Shown: piece by piece, positions 18,954-25,407 of the stretch
Numbering within the stretch: the first letter of the stretch is position 1
Layout: each line of letters opens with the position of its first letter
Source of the DNA: Vicinamibacteria bacterium
GTDB lineage: Bacteria > Acidobacteriota > Vicinamibacteria > Fen-336
DNA length: 64,000 bases
Assembly (NCBI GenBank): GCA_035570235.1
Contig: DATMML010000030.1
Span: 1 to 64,000 of the forward strand
Direction of reading: 5' to 3'
Position numbers and translations under genes: made by a program
Notes under the pieces: generated by a model
Databases searched by the model: none
The model's input: only the letters and a program-made list of their open reading frames with translations
Told to the model about the DNA's origin: nothing

Positions 18954-19835
18954 ATGAGGATTATTGCTGTCATCACCCTCGTTCTTCTGGGCGCCGGGTG
19001 CGGCGGTGGCGGCGGCTCTGGCCCGACCGCCGTGCCCCAAGCCACGGCGACACCGGTTCCGGCGCCCGTGGTTCGCGATGGCTCGAACGAAGCGACGCTG
19101 ACCGCGGATGTCGCACCGCCACATCCCACCATGGGACAGGCGGTCACCGTTCGGGCGGCCGGTTACTTCTTGCGGGAAACGCTCTTCGATGCCACGCCCC
19201 TCTACCTCTGGCCTACGACCGATGAGGCATTCGAACGCCAGCTGGTGTACACCTGGTCAGATACCACCGACCTCCACAGCATGTTTCGCTGGAAGTCGGG
19301 GTTCGTTCTCTCCGCGCCCCCCGACGTGCTGGCGGACAGCCAGGAACGCGCCACCCTCTCCGAGGTGGCGGCCGAAGCCATCCGCGTCACTGGCCTACCG
19401 GTGACGGTTGGGACCTCGGGTCCGGTGAGCTACACCGTGAATCCGGACGACCCGTTCTTCCAGCAGGTCGACGCGCTTGCCTTCACCAGCTTCAGCCTTC
19501 GCGGCTCGGAGATCGTCGCCGCCCGCGTGGTCTTCAGAGCCAGAGAGCATCTGAATGGTGGCTGCGCCCGCATTTACGACTGCTACAACAACACGGCGTT
19601 CCATGAACTGGGACACGTCCTCGGCCTGGGCCACGTCAACGACCCGAGTTGCGTGATGGCACCGGCCACCCGCAAGGGGCAGCGGTGGTGGAGCGAGCGC
19701 CGTTTCTCTGATCGGGAGACCGTCGTGCTCCACATGATGTACGCGCACCGCCAGCCGGGGAATGCCTTCCCGGATCGAGATCCGAGCCTGGGCCCAGCCG
19801 ATACTCGCACGCGCACGATCATCGTCGTTGATTGA
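18954..19835 (+). CDS. Metzincin-type zinc metalloprotease lipoprotein
   Basis: A 293-residue lipoprotein: the signal MRIIAVITLVLLGAGC has lipobox LGAGC and is followed by a Gly/Pro/Thr-rich tether. Near residue 218 lies HELGHVLGLGHV, an HExxHxxGxxH zinc site, followed at about 15 residues by CVMAP, a plausible Met-turn. This places it with matrixin/astacin-like metzincins. No propeptide cysteine switch is obvious, and substrates are unknown. AGGAGG-type site (GAAGGAGGACAGGCCCC) precedes the ATG. Confidence 0.85.
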   Translation: MRIIAVITLVLLGAGCGGGGGSGPTAVPQATATPVPAPVVRDGSNEATLTADVAPPHPTMGQAVTVRAAGYFLRETLFDATPLYLWPTTDEAFERQLVYTWSDTTDLHSMFRWKSGFVLSAPPDVLADSQERATLSEVAAEAIRVTGLPVTVGTSGPVSYTVNPDDPFFQQVDALAFTSFSLRGSEIVAARVVFRAREHLNGGCARIYDCYNNTAFHELGHVLGLGHVNDPSCVMAPATRKGQRWWSERRFSDRETVVLHMMYAHRQPGNAFPDRDPSLGPADTRTRTIIVVD

Positions 19836-19994
19836 GGTCGTGCGCTTTCGCGGGCCCGACGGGGCGAGCGCTCCAGCGGCGGCCTCGAGGCGGGGCCCCA
19901 ACCGACGCTGGTTCGGCTTCCCCGCGGAAGCCACCCGCGGCTGAGGAGCGTCATCTTTCGCCCTGCCGGCCGTACCGTCAGCGTCGAGGACGTC

Positions 19995-21203
19995 TCACGC
20001 CGTCGCTTCGTCGGGTGGCTTGCCCGCGGGGTCGGGCCGGAAGGAGATCCCAAGAAGCCAAGGTGCCGCCAGACCCGGGTGTGCGCTCCGCAGCCTCTGC
20101 AGCTTCCGTCCGACGTCCTTGTCGATCCGTCTTCCCTGACCCTCCACGACCATTCCGAGACCCCCGGGCGCGGCCGCATCCATTAGGGACGGCGCTCCGT
20201 AGAGGGGCCGCCCCGCGACCAGCACCAGGGCGAGAGCGCTTCGGTCTCCCTCCAGCAGCCCGTCCCAGGCGTCAACCGCCACGAAGTCGGCGGGGGCGCC
20301 CGCCTGGAAGCCCCCGACCGGCAGCCGCGCGACCTCGGCCGTCTCTTGCGTGGCCAGGGCGAGGAGCTCGACCTCCTGCAGGCTCTCCCGGCGGGCAGCG
20401 GCCAGGTTAGAGAGAGCGTCCCGGGCGCCGGTCAGCGGGCTGTCGCTGCCCAAGCCCACGCGGACACCAGCGGAACGGAAGACGGAGAGCGACGCCGTGG
20501 CTCCGTAGAGCCGGCGGTTGGCCTCCGGGCACCACACCAAGCAGGCCTGGGCCGTGGCCATCCGCGCCGCATCCTCGGCGCCGAGGCCGATGCCGTGAAT
20601 GATGACCGTGTTCGCCCGGAGCACGTTGGCTTCGACGAGGGCGGCGAGCTCCCCGCGGCTTTGCTCGTCCGTGCCTTCGGCCACGTGCACGAACCAGGGG
20701 ATGCGCCGATCGGTGGTGCGATACGTCTTGCGGAGGCGGAGAGTGAGCCGCGGGGAGTGCGCGAACCCATAGCGGGCGAGCACCCGAACGGGGAAGCCAG
20801 GCCGGGCCAGGGAGCGGTGGAAGGGGCCGTGGTGCGCGACCGCCGTGGCCCCGCTCAACAGGTTCCGGACCCCGCCCAGGAAGAGCCGCTCCGCGAGCGG
20901 CACGCCCAGAGCCAGAGCGGCGGCGGGTTCACCGACCAGCTCCGCCGCCCACTCGTGGGCGCTGGCATAGGGCGGTCGGCCGAGGGGCGGGAAGGTGGAG
21001 AGGTCAAGGTGGTCGTGGCCGTTCACGAGGCCGGGAAGGAGGACGCGCTCCTCCAGGTCCACGTCGCGGTCGCCGCGTCCGAGAGCACCGGGGGCTCCCA
21101 CTGCCGTCACCCTCCCTTCGGCCAGAGCCAGGTCACGCCGGGAGAGGAGGCCGTGCTCCCAGGTCCGCGCGTTGCGGAGGGTGAGGACAGCCTTCGTGGG
21201 CAC
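19995..21203 (-). CDS. Amidohydrolase-superfamily protein
   Basis: A 402-residue metal-dependent hydrolase. First metal motif PGLVNGHDHLDLS (HxH), a middle His in PWFVHVAEGTDEQ, another in VIIHGIG, and catalytic Asp in GLGSDSPLTG. This arrangement matches the chlorohydrolase/SAH-deaminase branch (HVAE and SDSP), which remove amino or halide groups from rings; the substrate is not identifiable. GTG start, 9 nt after the radical-SAM homologue, and fourth in an operon with two methyltransferases, so it may process the product of those enzymes. Confidence 0.88.
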   Translation of the reverse strand: MPTKAVLTLRNARTWEHGLLSRRDLALAEGRVTAVGAPGALGRGDRDVDLEERVLLPGLVNGHDHLDLSTFPPLGRPPYASAHEWAAELVGEPAAALALGVPLAERLFLGGVRNLLSGATAVAHHGPFHRSLARPGFPVRVLARYGFAHSPRLTLRLRKTYRTTDRRIPWFVHVAEGTDEQSRGELAALVEANVLRANTVIIHGIGLGAEDAARMATAQACLVWCPEANRRLYGATASLSVFRSAGVRVGLGSDSPLTGARDALSNLAAARRESLQEVELLALATQETAEVARLPVGGFQAGAPADFVAVDAWDGLLEGDRSALALVLVAGRPLYGAPSLMDAAAPGGLGMVVEGQGRRIDKDVGRKLQRLRSAHPGLAAPWLLGISFRPDPAGKPPDEATA

Positions 21204-21212
21204 GGTCCTGCG

Positions 21213-22604
21213 TCAGTCCTCGGCCGCGGGCCGGCGCGGCCGATCGCGGCCCGTGCGTGCCTCGGCCACCCAGAGCACGGCGCGACGCTCGAGATCGAGG
21301 CCGAAGAAACCGAGCCGGACCCGGGCCCGGGCGAGGGCGTGGACCAGCCTCTTCCCCCAACGCCGGCCGGGCGGGCGGTAGGCCTGGTCCAGATAGAAGT
21401 TGTACCGAGAGACCCGTTTGCTCAACAGCTTGGGCGGCCCGGGCGCGGAATCAAGATCGATCTGCGACCACTCCTCGAGGGTCGAAGCGGCCGGAGAAGC
21501 CTCCGGCCCGGGCTCCGGAGGCCCGGGATAGGGAGCGTAGAGGTAGAGGGGCGTCTCGAAAGAACCGTCGATCTCGCGAATGGCTTTCGCCGTCCGGTAC
21601 ACCTCCCGCAGGCGCTCCCGGGGCTCCCCGGGGTTGCCGGCCAGGAACGAGACCCGCATCCCGAGGCCGGCCCCGCGGAGCCTCTCCGCGAGCTCGAGGA
21701 CCTCCCCCCGCCCCTTCTCGGCGGTTCCTGGCCGTCCCGCTTCCACCCCTACGCCGACGCGCCGGCAGCCGCTTGCTTTTAGCAGCCCCAGTTGGTCGTC
21801 GCTCAGGCGGCGCAGGGAGTCGATGCGACCCGCCCCCGACCAGGAGACCCGTCCCTTCCCCTCCAGGAGACTCTGGGCGATGGCCTCCAGCCGCCGCGCG
21901 TCGTGGAAGAAGTCTTCGTCGCGGAAGCACACCTCGGACAGCTTGTGGCCGCGGGCCAGGTCCCGGACCTCCTCCACCACGCGCTCCGCGCAGAGGCCGC
22001 TCCACGCGGGTTCTCTTCCCGCACCCGGAAACGCGTCCGTCTGGCTGGTGCAGTAGTCGAGCCGCCTCGAGCCCCGCGCCTGGAAATAGCGCTCCAGGTC
22101 CAGGAGCCCAAAATTGGCGCGCGGGAGCCCGTTCACGTCGGCGAAGAAGCCGGGAGGGTTTCGAACCACGTCCCCGTCGCCGCTCCGCCAGACCAGCCCC
22201 GATACCTCGTGCAGCGACCCCCTTTCCTCCAGAACGTGCACCGCGGCCGCGAACGCGCCCTCCCCTTGGCCGACCACGCAGGCGTCAACCGCTGCCGAGG
22301 ACAGACACTGCCCGGGGAGCAACGATGGGTGCCAGCCGCCCCAGATCACGGGGAGACCCGGGCTCGCGGCCCGGGCGGCGTGGCAGATGCGAAGGGCATC
22401 CTGAATGGGCGCGCCCGTCCTGACCGTGACCCCCAGGCACACGGCCTCGCGGCACAGGGCCACCACCTGCGCCTCCGGGGCCAACTCCACCCGCCCATCC
22501 ACGATCGTGACCCGTCGGTCGCGGAAGAGGGATCCCAGGTGGACGAGGCCCAGGGGAAGAGTGGGATGGTCGCCCCCCGGGTGATAGAGGACGATCGGCT
22601 TCAA
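21213..22604 (-). CDS. B12-binding/radical-SAM homologue lacking the iron-sulfur cysteines
   Basis: About 463 residues. N-terminal Rossmann-like half with GLVHLGSLFRDRRVTIVDG and PVIWGGWHPSLLPGQC, as in cobalamin-binding radical-SAM proteins. The barrel half keeps WSGLCAERVVEEV, VCFRDEDFF and GCRRVGVGVEAG. Where CxxxCxxC should be, residues 184-203 read YCTSQTDAFPGAG then REPAWSG: none of the three cluster Cys is present, while the frame stays intact on both sides. It therefore may no longer do SAM radical chemistry. TTG 22604 overlaps the upstream stop (TTGA) with GGAGGGG 8 nt before it. Confidence 0.8.
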   Translation of the reverse strand: MKPIVLYHPGGDHPTLPLGLVHLGSLFRDRRVTIVDGRVELAPEAQVVALCREAVCLGVTVRTGAPIQDALRICHAARAASPGLPVIWGGWHPSLLPGQCLSSAAVDACVVGQGEGAFAAAVHVLEERGSLHEVSGLVWRSGDGDVVRNPPGFFADVNGLPRANFGLLDLERYFQARGSRRLDYCTSQTDAFPGAGREPAWSGLCAERVVEEVRDLARGHKLSEVCFRDEDFFHDARRLEAIAQSLLEGKGRVSWSGAGRIDSLRRLSDDQLGLLKASGCRRVGVGVEAGRPGTAEKGRGEVLELAERLRGAGLGMRVSFLAGNPGEPRERLREVYRTAKAIREIDGSFETPLYLYAPYPGPPEPGPEASPAASTLEEWSQIDLDSAPGPPKLLSKRVSRYNFYLDQAYRPPGRRWGKRLVHALARARVRLGFFGLDLERRAVLWVAEARTGRDRPRRPAAED

Positions 22605-23134
22605 CTTCGCGTCCCCTCCAGCACCACGATCTCTCCCCGCCCGCGGAGACCGGGCCAGCGCCGCAAGATCCGCTCCAAGGCGGCTAGGAGACCGAAGGCT
22701 TGAGGGTGTTTGGAGATCCAGGCCGCGTCCCGGGGGAGGAGAAGCCCCCAGCCGAACGAGCCTCGCCAACGGAAGGCGGGGCCGAGCCGCTCCCGCACCT
22801 GGCGCAGCGACAGGCGGGCGGGGGGAGACGACCGCGGGTTCGCAAGGCCGAGTAAGACGCGGGCGCCCGGGCGGAGGGCCGCGGCCAAGTCACATCCCGC
22901 CCGGCCGATATCCGCACCCTCGAGCGCACCCACGGCGCAGTAGGCACCGTCGAAGACGGGGGCCAGACCCCCCAGGTACTCCGGCGCCCACACCTCCACC
23001 CCGACCCCCGTCCCGCGCAGCAAAAGCGCGTCCTCGCCCGCGTGCGTCCCCACCTCGAGCACCCGGGCGGGAGGAGCGAAGACTGCCCGCAATCGTTCCT
23101 GGAAGGCGTAGCGAAACAGCGGGAGGCTAGCCAT
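22601..23134 (-). CDS. Class I methyltransferase-like protein
   Basis: A 177-residue Rossmann-fold protein. Motif I is RVLEVGTHAGEDALLL, followed by an acidic strand end (VEVWAPEYL) and LRPGARVLLGLANP resembling motif post-III. It is short for a methyltransferase and motif I (GTHAGED) departs from GxGxG, so activity is uncertain. It overlaps the upstream methyltransferase by 8 nt and the downstream radical-SAM homologue by 4 nt, so all are co-translated. Confidence 0.7.
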   Translation of the reverse strand: MASLPLFRYAFQERLRAVFAPPARVLEVGTHAGEDALLLRGTGVGVEVWAPEYLGGLAPVFDGAYCAVGALEGADIGRAGCDLAAALRPGARVLLGLANPRSSPPARLSLRQVRERLGPAFRWRGSFGWGLLLPRDAAWISKHPQAFGLLAALERILRRWPGLRGRGEIVVLEGTRS

Positions 23135-24020
23135 CCCGTCTCGCGAGCAGGATCGGGAAACGGGGCGCTCTACGGCCCCCGCGCAGGAGGCTGAGGGCGT
23201 CGCCTGCCCACTCCCGGGGCGGGGTCGGCCAGCCGTGGACCTCGAGGGTCCAGCCCGCCCCCGCGAAGAGGCTCACGAGCTCTCCCCGGACCAGGTATCC
23301 GGGCTGGCTCTCCCGCGGAACGGCTATGCCGTACCGCCGGCCCTGCAGCTTCATGCGCCGCGCCACCTGGGCCTCCCCATCGCTCCGTCGGCGGTAGACG
23401 GGGGAGTCCAGGACCAGGAGCACACCGTTGCGCTGGGTGACGCGTCGCAGCTCCACCAGCGTGCGGGTGAGCTGACCCTGGTAGTGCAGGGAGCCCACCG
23501 CCAGTACGAGGTCGAATCGGCCCGGCTCCAGGGGCAGCGCATCCATCTCCGCTTCCGCCCGGGGCAGCCGGCCCATCTCGATCAGGAGGTTCGCACCCAA
23601 CAAGCCGTCCTCCGCGTCCAGGTTCACGTCCACCGCTGCCACCCGATGACCCAGCTCGACCAGTCGCACGCTTGCCCAACAGCACCCCGCCCCCACCTCG
23701 AGCACGCGCCAGGGCCCTCGGCCCAAGGCGGCGGCCAGGAGGGGAAGGGCCTCCCGGAACCTTCGGCCGCACGACCGCCAGATCGTCGCTTGGGGATGGG
23801 AGGCCGCCACATCGGGCAGGCCCGGCTCCGCCCGCCAACCCTCATCGCGCCGAACACGCTGGTACAGCTCCAAGAAGGGGAGGATGTCTCGCCGCCGCTC
23901 CTCGGGGAGCAGTCGATGCACCCCCCGATGGGTCGCAAACCAGCGGCCCTCGGCCGCGCAAAAGAGGCCGTGGGTCCGGATTTCGAGGGGAGCGGCGCAA
24001 TAAGAGCAGCACCAGCCCAC
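23127..24020 (-). CDS. SAM-dependent methyltransferase with N-terminal zinc ribbon
   Basis: About 297 residues. The first 30 carry CCSYCAAPLEIRTHGLFC and a following aromatic/His stretch (GRWFATHRGVHRLLP), resembling the Trm112/RlmA-type zinc ribbon. The methyltransferase core has RVLEVGAGCCWASVRLVELG (motif I), VDVNLD, and FDLVLAVGSLHYQGQL. A longer frame reaches 24146, but GTG 24020 has GGGAGG about 11 nt upstream and begins just before the zinc ribbon; TTG 24074 is also possible. It is first in the four-gene operon ending at 19995. Substrate unknown. Confidence 0.78.
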   Translation of the reverse strand: MGWCCSYCAAPLEIRTHGLFCAAEGRWFATHRGVHRLLPEERRRDILPFLELYQRVRRDEGWRAEPGLPDVAASHPQATIWRSCGRRFREALPLLAAALGRGPWRVLEVGAGCCWASVRLVELGHRVAAVDVNLDAEDGLLGANLLIEMGRLPRAEAEMDALPLEPGRFDLVLAVGSLHYQGQLTRTLVELRRVTQRNGVLLVLDSPVYRRRSDGEAQVARRMKLQGRRYGIAVPRESQPGYLVRGELVSLFAGAGWTLEVHGWPTPPREWAGDALSLLRGGRRAPRFPILLARRDG

Positions 24021-24167
24021 CCAGGACTCGGCCTCCCGAGGTTCCGACGCCCGAACTTGATCTCGTATCCGCAAGGGGGCGGGGGTGAGTGTATCGGCGG
24101 CCCCGAAAAGCGTCAATGCATGGCTCTTCGGCACCAGACCTCCCATGGTATTCTTTACGGTCCGACC

Positions 24168-25001
24168 ATGCAGAGCCGCCTTCTCAGCTTGCTGGGCACG
24201 TGGGCCTTGGGCTCGACCCTCCTTTGGTGGCCACGACTGTCCGGGGCTTGGCGCCGGAAACTAGCCGTTCTCTCGAGCGCGGCCGGCCTTCTCTGCCTCA
24301 TTTTGGCCATGAACACCGAAGGCTTCCGGGAGTCCCCGACGATGGCGGTCTTCCTGGTCGGAGCGCCCTACGTCACGGAGCGGGCCTCGGCCTCCGCGAG
24401 CCTGCCTTACTACGTGCTCACCGCTGTCTGCCTGTTGCTGGGGGTGGCCGGCCTGGGGGTGGGGGACGAGCTGGCCCGGGGGCTCAGCCGCCACTGGCTG
24501 GCCACCGCCGTGGGGCTGAGCGTGGGGATTGTCGTCCTGCGCTTCCTGCTCGAGAAAACCGCCGCCCCCTGGCCCTTAACCCAAGCGGTAGGGGTCACGG
24601 GGCTGGCCCCCGTGGTGGGCGCTTATTTCGCGGTCTGCCTCCGCTCGGAAGCGAAGGGCTTTCGCTCCCTCCTGGGGGGCCTCCTCGTCTACGCCGTCTC
24701 GGTGCGCGGGGCCCTCGCCGCGCTCATGGTGGTAGCCACGACGCGTCGACTGGGATCCCACTACGACATCTCCCCCCTGACCATCGTTCGGAACCCTTTC
24801 ACGCAGCGCCTCTACAGCTTCGAGCCGGGCAGCCTCGCCCAGATCATGAATGTCGTCCTGATCCCCCAGCTCCTGGTCTGGCCCCTCTACACCCTCCTGA
24901 CAGGCCTCCTGGGGGCATGGCTCATATCCACCGTCTGGGGGAGCCCCCGACTGCCCAGCGTACCCGCCGCCGTTCGGGTGGCGCCAGCCGAGCAGGACTG
25001 A
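24168..25001 (+). CDS. Multi-pass membrane protein of unknown function
   Basis: A 277-residue protein with about seven hydrophobic segments (LLSLLGTWALGSTLLWW, AAGLLCLILAM, YYVLTAVCLLLGVAGLGV, AVGLSVGIVVLRFLL, VTGLAPVVGAYFAVCL, LLGGLLVYAVSVRGALAAL, VLIPQLLVWPLYTLLTG). No family is recognised. It is divergent from the zinc-ribbon methyltransferase operon, 147 bp away. The upstream part of the long open frame (from 23235) is antisense to that gene and is not coding. ATG 24168 is the first Met of the hydrophobic protein. Confidence 0.75.
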   Translation: MQSRLLSLLGTWALGSTLLWWPRLSGAWRRKLAVLSSAAGLLCLILAMNTEGFRESPTMAVFLVGAPYVTERASASASLPYYVLTAVCLLLGVAGLGVGDELARGLSRHWLATAVGLSVGIVVLRFLLEKTAAPWPLTQAVGVTGLAPVVGAYFAVCLRSEAKGFRSLLGGLLVYAVSVRGALAALMVVATTRRLGSHYDISPLTIVRNPFTQRLYSFEPGSLAQIMNVVLIPQLLVWPLYTLLTGLLGAWLISTVWGSPRLPSVPAAVRVAPAEQD

Positions 25002-25023
25002 CCGCCGCTTGTTCTTGAGTATT

Positions 25024-25233
25024 CTAGTGGACCCGGCAGGTGGTCGTCCCCACCCCGGACCCGCAACGTTTGCCGACCACGTTCCCCGTGGCGGGGTCCT
25101 GGAAATTAACGCAGAGAAGGCCCCCCTTGCAGTCGGCGTCTACCGTGCAAGTGTCGCATTGGCCACCGCTCGAGCATCCGCAGAGGGGCAAGGCCAGGAG
25201 CACGGCCAGGCACAACCGCCAACGGGATCGCAT
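25024..25233 (-). CDS. Small Cys-rich lipoprotein
   Basis: A 69-residue protein. Signal MRSRWRLCLAVLLALPLCGC with lipobox PLCGC, then a mature part with seven further cysteines: CDTCTVDADCKGGLLC, KRCGSG, TTTCRVH. The C-x2-C-x5-C-x5-C pattern resembles Dickkopf-like Cys-rich repeats of secreted bacterial proteins, probably disulfide-bonded. AAGGAG lies about 9 nt before the ATG. Its 3' end converges with the membrane protein at 25001. Confidence 0.75.
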   Translation of the reverse strand: MRSRWRLCLAVLLALPLCGCSSGGQCDTCTVDADCKGGLLCVNFQDPATGNVVGKRCGSGVGTTTCRVH

Positions 25234-25331
25234 CACTAATGGCTCCTTGCCGAGAAAAGAGGGCGCGCGCAACCCGATTCTACCCGATGCCGGGCCCCGG
25301 CGGCGCCCAAAAACACGGCTAGACCCTTCAT

Positions 25332-25361
25332 TTGACGGGTTTTCGAGGCCCGTGATACCGT
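25332..25361 (+). promoter_or_regulatory. Candidate ileS promoter
   Basis: TTGACG (25332-25337), 18-bp spacer, TACCGT (25356-25361). The first box is strong and the second weak. No T-box leader is visible. Confidence 0.4.
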
Positions 25362-25407
25362 ACTTATTGAATGTATGGTGGCGGTGAGGACCGCCAAGAA
25401 CTCCGCG

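Noticed and set aside
23235-24167. Upstream extension of the membrane protein gene
   Set aside because: It is antisense to the zinc-ribbon methyltransferase and does not look like protein until ATG 24168.
25240-25407. T-box leader before ileS
   Set aside because: No T-box sequence or antiterminator-like stem was found, and a promoter sits next to the start codon.
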